Origin: Psychromicrobium lacuslunae
GTDB lineage: Bacteria; Actinomycetota; Actinomycetes; Actinomycetales; Micrococcaceae
DNA: 64,000 nt
Direction of reading: 5' to 3'
Assembly (NCBI RefSeq): GCF_000950575.1
Contig: NZ_CP011005.1
Coordinates: 2,666,001-2,730,000 of the forward strand
A program made the position numbers and the translations under genes. Positions 42,778-52,330 of this stretch are shown in pieces. Below the pieces are notes generated by a model. It was not told where the DNA came from. It worked only from the letters and a program-made list of their open reading frames with translations, and made no database searches. The stretch's first letter is position 1. Each line of letters opens with the position of its first letter.

Positions 42778-44013
42778 CTAGTGCGCTCGACGGCGGATCA
42801 GCAGCAGGGCGAGTCCCGCCATCATCGCAGCGCCAGCGATCCCAAGCAGCGGCAGCAGACCCGCAGAGCCGGTGTTTGCTAACTCGCCTTGATCAGCGGG
42901 GCTGGTACTTGACGACTGAACAACCGCGGGAGAGCTGCTGTTGGACGTCGTAGTGGTCGACGGCGCACTGGTGGTCGGTGGCGCCGTGGTTGGCGGTACA
43001 GTCGGCGGTACGGTTGGCGCACTGGTGGTCGGGGTGGGCTTAATAGCTTCGCCGCTGCCATCGCCACCGGACTGATAGCGACGAATCTCCGAGGTCACCG
43101 GCAACGTGGTGCCATTCACTGTGACCTCGGCGCTATTGCTATAGACCAGCAAGCTCGGATCGGTCACCGCCACGATATAGCTCACCGAAACCACTTTGTC
43201 CTCGGGCACTGGGCTCAGTGTCACGGTGAAACCTTCAGCGGTGCACTTTTCAATACTCACGCCCTCGGCTGGCATTGGAGCCCAGCCAGCCACTTCGCCC
43301 TGGGTATTGAAGCCAGTTGACGTCCGGCCGCTGAGAGTTGAACAATCCAGGGTCTGTCCGGCACCTTGATGATCCGTAAAGGTCGCGGTATCAAAGGGCC
43401 CGATCGGCGACTCAATCACCCAACGAATCCGGCCGGTCGGGGTGGCCGAAACATTGCCCGCCTGATCCACCCAGTTGCCGTACTTCACCGGTTTTGCCCG
43501 GTCAATGGGGGTGCCTGGGGCCGGTGTGATGGTGACCTTTCCGGCGGTCCCGAAATCCAGCTCGATCGGTTCCCCGGGAGTTACGGTTTGATCAAGCTGA
43601 GTGGTGAAAGTTGCGGTTCCTCGCACGTTCCTATGCGTCGTCACATAGTCGGTAAGCGTGAAAACCACTACACCGTCGACTACTTTGGCGGTAGCGACCA
43701 CCTGGCCGTCAGCGTCTTTAAGGTCGAAATTACTAGTCAATGCGACCAGTTCATCGGGCAGCGTCAAGCTGAAAGTATCGCCAGGTTTTGAGCCGTTCGG
43801 CACCGACCAGCTCGCGTTCACGGTGATCGGGTCGTATTGTCCCGGGTTACTCGGCGTCACGGTGACCTTGGTCACGGCACCCGGGATCTCAGCAGCCTGA
43901 GCTGGCTGCGCCAGCACATTCAGGCCGAAAATCGCAAGAAGAGCCGCGAGCAGCAAGGCGACAAAATAAAAGGGCCTCTTTCGAGCGCCCGGGATGACCT
44001 GAATTTTATGCAT
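42778..44013 (-). CDS. LANTG cell-wall-anchored adhesin-like protein
   Basis: This is a 411-residue surface protein. It has a signal peptide (ending AQAAE) and a beta-sandwich region resembling Gram-positive adhesin Ig-like domains (about 40-330). A Pro/Thr/Ser-rich wall-spanning linker follows, then the sorting signal LANTG, a hydrophobic helix and RRRAH. LAxTG fits the class E sortases of actinobacteria rather than LPxTG sortase A. The ATG at 44011-44013 with GGGGGA upstream is chosen over an upstream frame. No sortase gene lies in this window. Confidence 0.9.
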   Translation of the reverse strand: MHKIQVIPGARKRPFYFVALLLAALLAIFGLNVLAQPAQAAEIPGAVTKVTVTPSNPGQYDPITVNASWSVPNGSKPGDTFSLTLPDELVALTSNFDLKDADGQVVATAKVVDGVVVFTLTDYVTTHRNVRGTATFTTQLDQTVTPGEPIELDFGTAGKVTITPAPGTPIDRAKPVKYGNWVDQAGNVSATPTGRIRWVIESPIGPFDTATFTDHQGAGQTLDCSTLSGRTSTGFNTQGEVAGWAPMPAEGVSIEKCTAEGFTVTLSPVPEDKVVSVSYIVAVTDPSLLVYSNSAEVTVNGTTLPVTSEIRRYQSGGDGSGEAIKPTPTTSAPTVPPTVPPTTAPPTTSAPSTTTTSNSSSPAVVQSSSTSPADQGELANTGSAGLLPLLGIAGAAMMAGLALLLIRRRAH

Positions 44014-44244
44014 GCTTATCCCCCAAAGACAGCAGTAAGTTCGATACCAAAATGGCCCAGTCAATATAGAGCCTAAATATCGTCCTCGCAAGATTACCCT
44101 AAATAACGTATTAATCACAATTCAGATCGTTGATAACGACCTACCAGTAGCTAAGAACTGCTGGCTGAGGTGTACGGCACAGATACCGAGTAAAATCTGC
44201 TTGAGTCGGTCGCTGGGATCGTGCTTGCGAGGAAGGGGTTGAGA

Positions 44245-44862
44245 ATGGCTACAACTGCGCCTTTTCGCCTACTGCGCAGCTCAATCATTGCTGGCTCCTC
44301 GCTCTGCCTGGCCTCGGCGGCGCACACGGCAGCGGGCGGCACCCTACCGGAGCCGCTGATCTTCACCGCTATGATCGCGCTGACCCTACTGGCCAGCACC
44401 CTGGTGTCTCGCTGGAAACTTGGTCCGGTATCGATTCTGGGCATCCTGGCTTTGAGCCAGCTCAGCCTGCATCAGTGCTTCGAATGGTTTGCCTTCAGCC
44501 CAATGACCGGGGCCAGTTCAACGCCACACCAGCACCAGCACGGCTCGGCGCTCGTGGAACTGCCGGCCATGCTGCCAGCCCACTCGGCTCATTCTGCCGA
44601 TTCAGCTGGCTTGGGCATGCTGCTCGCACACGTCATCGCGACGATCATCGTCGGGCTAATGGTAGCCCGCGGCGAGTCAGTGTTATGGGCACTGGGCGAC
44701 TGGCTACGTCCGCTGCTGAGATTGCTTGTGCCAGCAGTCCTGCCGGTACCCAGGCAGCCAGCCGCCGCTTCGGCTCCGACTGAACGCGCCAAACCGCAGC
44801 GTTTCCTGAGGGCGGCCCGCTGGCGCGGCCCACCCTCGACCGGGTTGTCCCTCATCTTCTGA
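44245..44862 (+). CDS. four-TM His-loop membrane protein, paralogue of the 10.9-kb protein
   Basis: This is a 205-residue membrane protein with the same plan and spacing as the protein at 10928-11542. The helix-1 motif is SAAHTAAGG (H27), helix 3 has SQLSLHQ (H76), and helix 4 begins LLAHVIATI (H129). The loop is His-rich (H95, H97, H99, H113, H116) but has fewer Met than its paralogue. The start at the ATG at 44245 follows GGAAGGGG; a GTG at 44221 is too early. It is followed 59 bp later by a YcnI-like gene, again placing the family next to copper proteins. Confidence 0.8.
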   Translation: MATTAPFRLLRSSIIAGSSLCLASAAHTAAGGTLPEPLIFTAMIALTLLASTLVSRWKLGPVSILGILALSQLSLHQCFEWFAFSPMTGASSTPHQHQHGSALVELPAMLPAHSAHSADSAGLGMLLAHVIATIIVGLMVARGESVLWALGDWLRPLLRLLVPAVLPVPRQPAAASAPTERAKPQRFLRAARWRGPPSTGLSLIF

Positions 44863-44921
44863 CACCCCAGCGGACGGATCAACAGCATTCGCCGCGAAAT
44901 CCAGACGAAAGTTACCGAAAA

Positions 44922-45644
44922 TTGAAAAAGAATTCCTTCGCGCCCAAAAAACTGGTCGCTAAAACCACCCTGATCGCCGTCGGGACCCTGGGGCTGATGG
45001 GCCTAGGCATCTCAGCAGCCGCTGCGCACGTCACGGTGAGCGCCTCCAGCACGGCCGCCAATTCCTACACTCTGCTGACTTTTAGCGTTCCGCACGGCTG
45101 CGACGGCTCAGCAACCACAAAGGTCGCCATCTCACTGCCTGAGGGCATTGACGATGCGACGCCAACCGTCAACCCGAATTGGACCGCCAGCAAGGTCACC
45201 GAGAAACTCGCCCAGCCAAAAACCCTGGAAAATGGCAGCAAGGTCTCCGAACGCACCACCCAAGTGGTTTACACCGCTAAAACACCGCTAGATCCGGAAC
45301 TTCGTGATGCCTTGGTGCTCTCGGTGAAACTACCTGAAAAGGCCGGCAGCCAATTGAATTTCCCGGTACTGCAAAGCTGCGTCAAGGGCCAGACCAACTG
45401 GTCGAATCTGGTTAAACCAGGCCAGGATCACGACGCAGTAGAAGACCCGGCGCCGTTTGTCACGCTAACTGCCGCAGACACTGAGGATCATGCCGCGCAA
45501 CCTAGCGCAGCAGCACAGCCTGCCAATAGCGACAACAACGCTGGCTCGCAGGCCCCCGGCTGGATCGGCCTGGCCGCCGGGCTGTTGGGCCTGCTGATGG
45601 GCGCCTTTGCTCTATTCAGGACGCGCAAGTCGAACACCCAGTAG
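44922..45644 (+). CDS. YcnI-like DUF1775 copper-binding protein
   Basis: This 240-residue exported, membrane-anchored protein begins with a signal peptide cleaved before His36 (AHVTVSAS), the N-terminal ligand typical of DUF1775/YcnI, whose Bacillus member binds Cu(II). The domain includes LTFSVPHGCDGSATTKVAIS and ends in an Ala/Asn linker, one helix (about 212-230) and basic residues. The start is a TTG at 44922 with a poor ribosome site. It likely shares an operon with the His-loop membrane protein. Confidence 0.9.
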   Translation: MKKNSFAPKKLVAKTTLIAVGTLGLMGLGISAAAAHVTVSASSTAANSYTLLTFSVPHGCDGSATTKVAISLPEGIDDATPTVNPNWTASKVTEKLAQPKTLENGSKVSERTTQVVYTAKTPLDPELRDALVLSVKLPEKAGSQLNFPVLQSCVKGQTNWSNLVKPGQDHDAVEDPAPFVTLTAADTEDHAAQPSAAAQPANSDNNAGSQAPGWIGLAAGLLGLLMGAFALFRTRKSNTQ

Positions 45645-45813
45645 GTTAAAGCTCCATCTGCTCAAGCCGCGGGCAAGTGAGCCGCGGAGCACGGCTAAGC
45701 CAAGCCGCTGAAGCTGGGCGGGCGGGATCCGAATCGGTAGACAGAAGGTCTCAATTCAGATTCCACCCGCCTGGCTGATTGACTCAGCTGCCGCTTAAGA
45801 GAAGGGTGAAAGT

Positions 45814-46491
45814 ATGTCACATTTCACTTCCCCCGTTCCCCGTTTCCTGACCACTCTCGGCACCGTGTTCGTCGCTGCCGTGGTGCTGGCCGCTTGCACC
45901 CCGGCCGGCAATAATCAGCCCAGTGCAAGCCCCAGTGACAGCAGCACCGCTAGCGACAGTCCGAGTTCTCCGTCAACTGCGCCCTCATCGACTCCGAGCG
46001 GCTCCGCAACAGCATCGACCACCGGCAAACCCAGTAACACATCGTCAAATGCCTCACCAGCACTCTGCACCGCCGCCATGTTAAGCGGTTCGATTGCGGA
46101 GGGTGGCGGCGGTGCTGCTGGCAGTGTGTATATGAACCTGGTGGTGAAGAACAAGACCGCTCAGCCCTGCAGCATTAACGGCTACCCCGGTGTGTCCCTG
46201 GTGGGCAAGGGGAACGGAACCCAATTGGGAGCTGCCGCCGATCGAGACCCCAACCAGCCCTCCACCGGCGCTGTTCTACTAGCCGCCGGAGCAAGCGCAG
46301 CCGCTCAGTTGCTGTACACCCGGGCCGAGAACTATGGCGCTAGCTGCACCCTGGTGAAAGCCGATGGCTTCCGGGTCTATCCGCCCAGCGCCACCGACGC
46401 GCTGTACATCCCAAATTCACTGAATCCGATCAACGCCTGTAACGAGAAGTCGGTGGTGCTGCTACACATTGGCGCTTTCCATCAGGCCTAA
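45814..46491 (+). CDS. DUF4232-type lipoprotein
   Basis: This is a 225-residue lipoprotein (lipobox VLAAC, Cys28) with a long Ser/Thr/Pro linker. It has a C-terminal DUF4232-like domain recognised by LCTAAMLSGSIAEGGGGAAG, then PCSINGYPGVSLVG and the terminal cysteine in INACN. Such proteins are common in Streptomyces and Arthrobacter; their role is unknown. Four cysteines probably form two disulfides. It stands alone 169 bp after the YcnI-like gene; that spacer holds only a weak hairpin. Confidence 0.85.
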   Translation: MSHFTSPVPRFLTTLGTVFVAAVVLAACTPAGNNQPSASPSDSSTASDSPSSPSTAPSSTPSGSATASTTGKPSNTSSNASPALCTAAMLSGSIAEGGGGAAGSVYMNLVVKNKTAQPCSINGYPGVSLVGKGNGTQLGAAADRDPNQPSTGAVLLAAGASAAAQLLYTRAENYGASCTLVKADGFRVYPPSATDALYIPNSLNPINACNEKSVVLLHIGAFHQA

Positions 46492-46521
46492 CCGGGCCAT
46501 TTACCTAACTGGGCCATTTAG
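46488..46521. repeat. two 17-bp tandem units at the end of the DUF4232 gene
   Basis: CTAACCGGGCCATTTAC (46488-46504) and CTAACTGGGCCATTTAG (46505-46521) differ at two bases. The first contains the stop codon, so it may be a small duplication. Confidence 0.6.
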
Positions 46522-46626
46522 TGCTGAGTAGCTGAGCGGTTGAGTTGTTAAGAATGTTCAACTTGCTCACCGCAAGGCCTGCTGAGCGGACTCACCAACA
46601 GCTTCCGGACCATAGTTGTCGGTGCG

Positions 46627-49600
46627 ATGCGCGATGATGGTCGAATGAGTGGTGTCTCCAAGTCGGCGTCGAGTGCCGCGAGTTCGGTCGCTGCAGAGCA
46701 GGTGATGGCTCAATTCAGCCCGCCGACTCGCGATTGGTTCCTCGCCGCCTTCTCGCAGCCCACCCCTGCTCAGCAGGGGGCCTGGCAGGCAATTTCGGCG
46801 GGCGCCAATGCCCTGGTGGTCGCCCCCACCGGCTCCGGCAAAACACTGGCGGCCTTTCTCTGGGCCCTTGACACCCTGGTCAAAGAGGGTACTGGGGCCG
46901 CCCAGCCCTCCAATCGGAGCAACTCTGCGAAGGGCAGCCAGAATACGGCTCCCAAGGGCAGCAAGGTGCTCTACATTTCGCCGCTGAAGGCGCTCGGCGT
47001 CGACGTTGAACGCAATTTGCGGGCACCCCTGATCGGCCTCACCCAGACGGCGGCCCGGCTCGGCATCGAGGTACCATCGATCAGCGTCGGAGTCCGCAGC
47101 GGCGACACCACTGCCACGGATCGACGGCGGCTGCTGAGTCATCCGCCGAATATTTTGATCACCACACCCGAATCGCTTTTCCTGATGCTCACTTCACAGG
47201 CTCGCGAGACCCTTCGCACCGTGCACACCGTGATCATTGATGAAGTGCACGCGGTCGCCGGGACGAAACGCGGCGCCCACCTGGCGGTTTCACTCGAACG
47301 GCTGGATGCGCTGTTAGCTAAGCCGATGCAGCGCATCGGGCTTTCCGCCACCGTTGAACCTCTGGAAACAGTAGCCAGGTTCCTGACCGGCGGAGCTCCC
47401 TGCCAGATTGTTGCACCGGCTGCCAGCAAGACCTGGGATTTGAAAGTCACCGTACCGGTGGAGGACATGACCGATCTGGCCTCCGCAGCGGCGGCTCACG
47501 ATTTGGGTCCAGCCTCCGGTCTGCAACCCAATGCCTCGATTTGGCCCCACGTAGAAGAACAAATCGTCGATCTCGTTGTGCAGAATCAGTCGACCATTGT
47601 GTTTGCCAACTCCCGGCGCTTGGCTGAGCGGTTGACCGGACGGCTCAATGAGATCTACCTGGAGCGCCAAGCCGAGCCCGGAGCTAGCGAAACGACGGCG
47701 GAGAAACCCGGCAGACCAGGCACACCGGCCGAGATGATGGCCCAGGCTGGCAGTTCCTCCGGCGCCGAACCGGTACTCGCCAAAGCCCATCACGGATCGG
47801 TCTCCAAAGAACAGCGCGCACTCATTGAGGACGATTTGAAATCCGGCCGGCTGCGTTGTGTGGTGGCCACCTCCAGCCTGGAGCTCGGTATCGATATGGG
47901 CCTGGTCGACCTAGTGATCCAAGTCGAGTCTCCGCCCTCGGTGGCCAGCGGACTACAGCGGGTTGGCCGCGCCGGGCACCAAGTCGGCGAAGTCTCCCAG
48001 GGGGTGCTCTTCCCGAAGCATCGCGCGGATCTGCTGCACTCCACCGTCACCGTGGAACGCATGCTGGCCGGCCGAATCGAACCGCTCTTCATCCCGGCCA
48101 ACCCGCTTGATATCTTGGCTCAGCAAACCGTTGCCGCGGCAGCGCTGGGCAGCATCGACGTCGAAGAGTGGTTTGACACGGTACGCCGTAGCGCCCCTTT
48201 TAATGCCTTACCGCGCTCGGCTTACGATGCCACACTCGATCTACTCGCTGGTCGCTACCCTTCCGATGAATTCGCCGAATTGCGGCCCAGGATCGTGTGG
48301 GATCGTAATGCTGGCACCATCACCGGGCGACCCGGCGCGCAACGGCTTGCCGTCACCTCTGGGGGTACCATTCCGGATCGTGGGCTGTTCGGGGTCTATC
48401 TCGTCGGCGCCGAGGCGGAGGGCAGCAAAAATAGTCGCCGGGTCGGCGAACTCGACGAGGAGATGGTTTACGAATCACGAGTCGGCGATGTTTTCGCCCT
48501 GGGTGCCACCAGTTGGCGAATCGAGGACATTACTCATGATCGGGTACTGGTCTCGCCCGCCTTTGGACAACCCGGCAAGCTGCCCTTCTGGAAGGGCGAT
48601 TCATTGGGCCGACCAGTGGACCTCGGCCATGCCATTGGCGGCTTCGTCAGGGAGCTCTCAGCCGCCCCGAAGGAAGCGGCGCTGGCCCGATGCCAGGCGA
48701 CCGGGCTGGATGACTACGCGGCCAATAATCTCCTGGGCTACCTCGAAGAACAACGCCAGGCGACCGGGTTGGTGCCCGATGATCGCACCCTGCTGGTGGA
48801 GCGTTTTCATGACGAACTGGGAGACTGGCGGGTAGTGCTGCACAGCCCTTTCGGGATGCCGGTGCATGCGCCCTGGGCGTTGGCGGTGGGAGCCCGCCTG
48901 CAGGAACGGTATGACCTGGACGGATCGGCAATGGCTTCTGACGACGGCATCGTGCTGCGAGTGCCGATGATGGACGATGAGCCGCCGGGAGCGGAATTGT
49001 TCCAATTCGACGCCGAAGAGCTGGAGTCAATAGTGACCGCCCAGGTCGGCGGTTCAGCATTATTTGCCGCCCGGTTCCGGGAGTGCGCGGCTCGAGCCTT
49101 ATTATTGCCCCGGCAGAACCCGGCCAAGCGTTCACCGCTGTGGCAGCAGCGCCAACGTTCCGCCCAGTTGCTCGATGTCGCTCGCAAATATCCCAGCTTC
49201 CCGATCATTCTCGAAACGGTCCGGGAATGTCTGCAGGACGTTTACGATCTCCCGGCGCTTAAAGCCCTGACTCAGGCCCTTGAACGCCGGGAACTGCGGC
49301 TATTGGAGACCACCACTCAGCAGCCCTCACCCTTCGCTCGTTCGCTGCTCTTCGGTTATGTCGCCAGCTTCCTCTACGAGGGCGACTCACCCTTGGCCGA
49401 GCGACGGGCAGCTGCTCTCTCGCTTGATCCGGCGTTATTGAACGAGTTGCTCGGCCGGGCAGAACTTCGTGAATTGCTCGACCCAGAGGTGATTGCGCTC
49501 ACCGAGGCTGAGCTGCAGAGAACAGCAGCCGGGCGGCAAGCCAAAGGAATTGAAGGAGTCGCCGATCTGCTGCGGCAGCTCGGGCCGCTGAGTGCGCAGC

Positions 49601-51507
49601 AGGTGGCCGGTCGGATCGAATCTGAGCTCGATTCTCCGGCGGATCAGCCAACTGAATCCGTCGAGAACCACGCAGCCGAGCAACTCGCCCGGCAAGCCCT
49701 CGAGGCCCTCGAAGCCCTGGTCAAGGCCAATCGGGCTTTTCAAGCAACCATTGCTGGCAGACCGATCTATGCAGCAGTCGAGGATGCGGCCCGGCTGCGG
49801 GACGCGCTCGGCACGCCGCTGCCAATCGGCATCCCGCTAGCCTTCATTGAACCGGTGGCCGATCCGCTCGGTGACCTGGTTTCTCGCTATGCCCGCACGC
49901 ACGGACCGTTCCTCGCCAGAGAAGTCGCGAACCACTTTGGCCTCGGCATAGCCGTGGTGCTTTCGACGCTCGACCGGTTGGCGGCTGATGGCCGGGTGGT
50001 GCAGGGCGAATTCCTGCCCGGCGGTACCGCCGCTGGCTCCGCTACGAGTGCTGAAGCTGCCGCCGAAGCGACAGCTACCGAAACAATTACCCGCGATTTC
50101 ACTGACGGACTCGAATGGTGCGACGCCCAAGTGTTGCGCAGAATTCGGCAACGCTCACTCGCCGCCTTGCGCTCCGAGGTGGAGCCCGTTGATCGCGCCG
50201 CTTACGCTCGGTTCTTGCCGAGTTGGCAGCACGTCTCGGGCACCGGCTCGACTAGCCTGCGCGGCGTCGACGGGGTACTCACCGTGATCGACCAGCTGGC
50301 CGGAGTTGCGGTGCCAGCCTCCGCTCTGGAGAGCTTGGTGCTGGCGCAAAGGGTACGCGATTATTCACCCGCCATTTTGGATGAGTTGATGGCCTCCGGC
50401 GAAGTGCTCTGGGCCGGGGCCGGAGCGTTGCCAGGCAATGATGGCTGGATATCGCTGCACCTGGCCGACTCCGCTGCTCTCACGCTGCGCCCTGAACCTG
50501 ATCATGAACCGAGCGCGACGGCCAGCGCGCTACTCAAACTACTGCTGCCCGGCGGTGCCTATTTCCTTCACCAGCTCCGAGAGGGCTTAGCTGAAGCCCT
50601 CGGTCCAAACGAGATGCCAGAGGAGGGACAACTCACCGCACTGCTCTGGGAACTGGTGTGGGCGGGCAAAATCAGCAATGACACCTTCGCTCCGGTGCGT
50701 GCCATGCTCGCCGGAGGACATACGGCGCACCGGCAGAAGCCATCCGCTCCCAGGCTCAGACCGCAACGACTCAGTTCGCTGCGCAGCTCCGGACGCTATT
50801 CCGGGCTAGGCCGCCCCAATGGCTCGCAACCGGTCGTTTCGAGTATGCTCAGCGGGCGCTGGAGTGCGCTGAATGTGCCCGAGCTGGACCCCACCTTGCG
50901 CGCACACGAAATGGCCGAACTACTGCTGGACCGCTATGGTGTGGTGACTCGTGGTGCCGTTGCGGTGGAAGGCGAGCCGGGCGGTTTCGCGCTGATGTAC
51001 AAGGTTTTGGCACGGCTGGAGGAGCAGGGTCGCTGCCGTCGCGGCTACTTTATTGAAAAATTGGGTGCCGCCCAGTTCGCGGTACCGGCCACCGTAGATC
51101 GGCTGCGAGCCTTCGTCACCGACTTCCCAAGCGACGCCCGGCCCTATCAGGCGGTGACCCTCGCCGCCACCGATCCGGCTAATCCCTATGGCGCGGCACT
51201 TGCTTGGCCGGCTCTCGAAGTGGGCCACCGTCCGGGCCGCAAAGCCGGCGCCCTGGTGGTGCTGGTGGACGGCGAGCTGGTGCTTTATATCGAACGTGGC
51301 GGAAAAACCGTGCTCTGCTTCAGCACTGATGAAGTCGAAATAGCGGCGGCGGCCCAGGCCCTGGTAAGCGTCGTGCAGCGCGCAGCGGTGGATAGATTGG
51401 CGATTGAAAAGGTCAATGGCGTTGAGGTGCTGGGTACCGTGCTGGCCACGGCTCTGCTAGCTGCTGGCGCTTATTCAACGCCACGCGGGGTGCGAATCCG
51501 TGCCTGA
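46627..51507 (+). CDS. lhr: Lhr-family large ATP-dependent helicase
   Basis: This is a 1626-residue superfamily 2 3'-to-5' helicase. Walker A is APTGSGKT at residues 66-73 and the DEVH box lies in IDEVHAVAGTKRG. Motif IV is in STIVFANSRRLAERLTGRLN, followed by SSLELGIDMG and RVGRAGHQVG. The very long C-terminal half, with its winged-helix and beta-barrel regions, is the Lhr-specific extension. In mycobacteria Lhr unwinds RNA:DNA hybrids and is linked to DNA repair. The start may be 46627 or the ATG at 46645. It overlaps nei2 by 8 bp. Confidence 0.96.
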   Translation: MRDDGRMSGVSKSASSAASSVAAEQVMAQFSPPTRDWFLAAFSQPTPAQQGAWQAISAGANALVVAPTGSGKTLAAFLWALDTLVKEGTGAAQPSNRSNSAKGSQNTAPKGSKVLYISPLKALGVDVERNLRAPLIGLTQTAARLGIEVPSISVGVRSGDTTATDRRRLLSHPPNILITTPESLFLMLTSQARETLRTVHTVIIDEVHAVAGTKRGAHLAVSLERLDALLAKPMQRIGLSATVEPLETVARFLTGGAPCQIVAPAASKTWDLKVTVPVEDMTDLASAAAAHDLGPASGLQPNASIWPHVEEQIVDLVVQNQSTIVFANSRRLAERLTGRLNEIYLERQAEPGASETTAEKPGRPGTPAEMMAQAGSSSGAEPVLAKAHHGSVSKEQRALIEDDLKSGRLRCVVATSSLELGIDMGLVDLVIQVESPPSVASGLQRVGRAGHQVGEVSQGVLFPKHRADLLHSTVTVERMLAGRIEPLFIPANPLDILAQQTVAAAALGSIDVEEWFDTVRRSAPFNALPRSAYDATLDLLAGRYPSDEFAELRPRIVWDRNAGTITGRPGAQRLAVTSGGTIPDRGLFGVYLVGAEAEGSKNSRRVGELDEEMVYESRVGDVFALGATSWRIEDITHDRVLVSPAFGQPGKLPFWKGDSLGRPVDLGHAIGGFVRELSAAPKEAALARCQATGLDDYAANNLLGYLEEQRQATGLVPDDRTLLVERFHDELGDWRVVLHSPFGMPVHAPWALAVGARLQERYDLDGSAMASDDGIVLRVPMMDDEPPGAELFQFDAEELESIVTAQVGGSALFAARFRECAARALLLPRQNPAKRSPLWQQRQRSAQLLDVARKYPSFPIILETVRECLQDVYDLPALKALTQALERRELRLLETTTQQPSPFARSLLFGYVASFLYEGDSPLAERRAAALSLDPALLNELLGRAELRELLDPEVIALTEAELQRTAAGRQAKGIEGVADLLRQLGPLSAQQVAGRIESELDSPADQPTESVENHAAEQLARQALEALEALVKANRAFQATIAGRPIYAAVEDAARLRDALGTPLPIGIPLAFIEPVADPLGDLVSRYARTHGPFLAREVANHFGLGIAVVLSTLDRLAADGRVVQGEFLPGGTAAGSATSAEAAAEATATETITRDFTDGLEWCDAQVLRRIRQRSLAALRSEVEPVDRAAYARFLPSWQHVSGTGSTSLRGVDGVLTVIDQLAGVAVPASALESLVLAQRVRDYSPAILDELMASGEVLWAGAGALPGNDGWISLHLADSAALTLRPEPDHEPSATASALLKLLLPGGAYFLHQLREGLAEALGPNEMPEEGQLTALLWELVWAGKISNDTFAPVRAMLAGGHTAHRQKPSAPRLRPQRLSSLRSSGRYSGLGRPNGSQPVVSSMLSGRWSALNVPELDPTLRAHEMAELLLDRYGVVTRGAVAVEGEPGGFALMYKVLARLEEQGRCRRGYFIEKLGAAQFAVPATVDRLRAFVTDFPSDARPYQAVTLAATDPANPYGAALAWPALEVGHRPGRKAGALVVLVDGELVLYIERGGKTVLCFSTDEVEIAAAAQALVSVVQRAAVDRLAIEKVNGVEVLGTVLATALLAAGAYSTPRGVRIRA

Positions 51508-52330
51508 AGGAGATACCGTCTGGCGGCAGGCCAAGCGCCTCGAGAACGCGCTGTTAGGCAAGGTCCTCACAGCCTCCGACCTACGGGTACCAGCCTTCGC
51601 CACCGCCGACCTTTCTGGTTACACCGTGACCTCTTCAATAGCTCGCGGCAAACATCTGCTGCTGCGCTGCGAGCCGAGGCCGGGCGAGCCAGGGCAGGGC
51701 GAGCCAGTGCTCATCCATTCACACCTCAAAATGGAAGGCAGCTGGCAGCTGTATCGGGCTGGCGAGCGATGGCGGCGACCTGCCCACACCGCGCGGATTG
51801 TGTTGCACACCGCAGATACCGTGGCGGTCGGCTTCTCGCTCGGTATCCTCCAGCTGCTCAGCCCCGAAGCAGCCGAACAGGAATTGAGTTTCCTCGGCCC
51901 AGATCTGCTTGGCCCAGACTGGGATGCTGCGGAGGCATTAAGTCGTTTACTCAGCGAGCCCCAACGGGCTATTGGCCTCGCCCTGCTGGATCAGCGCAAT
52001 CTCGCCGGAATTGGCAATATTTATCGCAATGAGCTGTGTTTCCTGAGCCGTATTCACCCCACCCGGCCGGTCCGCGAAGTGGCTGATCTGGCCCGGATGG
52101 TGGACCAGGCCAAACGGCTATTAGAGGCGAATAAGCAGCGCGCGCAGCGAAACACCACGGGTGGCCAAAGCCGGTTACAGTCCTGGGTTTACGCTCGCGC
52201 ACACGAACCGTGTCTGCGTTGTGGCGCGCTGATCGTGAAAGCGGATTTCGATTCTCGGCCGATCTACAGCTGCCCTCGTTGCCAACCGCTGCCCGCCCAA
52301 CCCAGTGCAACCGGTAAAATCAGGGAGTGA
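51500..52330 (+). CDS. nei2: Fpg/Nei-family DNA glycosylase (Nei2)
   Basis: This 276-residue bifunctional DNA glycosylase/AP lyase removes oxidised bases. The N-terminus MPEGD places the catalytic Pro2 and Glu3. The H2TH region reads LDQRNLAGIGNIYRNELCF, and a C-terminal zinc finger (CLRCG then CPRCQ) is present, matching Nei2 of actinobacteria. The start is the GTG at 51500 within the end of lhr. It overlaps the pseudouridine synthase gene by 4 bp. The lhr-nei2 order is conserved in mycobacteria. Confidence 0.96.
   Translation: MPEGDTVWRQAKRLENALLGKVLTASDLRVPAFATADLSGYTVTSSIARGKHLLLRCEPRPGEPGQGEPVLIHSHLKMEGSWQLYRAGERWRRPAHTARIVLHTADTVAVGFSLGILQLLSPEAAEQELSFLGPDLLGPDWDAAEALSRLLSEPQRAIGLALLDQRNLAGIGNIYRNELCFLSRIHPTRPVREVADLARMVDQAKRLLEANKQRAQRNTTGGQSRLQSWVYARAHEPCLRCGALIVKADFDSRPIYSCPRCQPLPAQPSATGKIRE

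Noticed and set aside
45645-45813. A riboswitch before the DUF4232 lipoprotein gene
   Set aside because: Only a weak GGCGGG/CCCGCC hairpin with internal mismatches is visible and no known aptamer motif.
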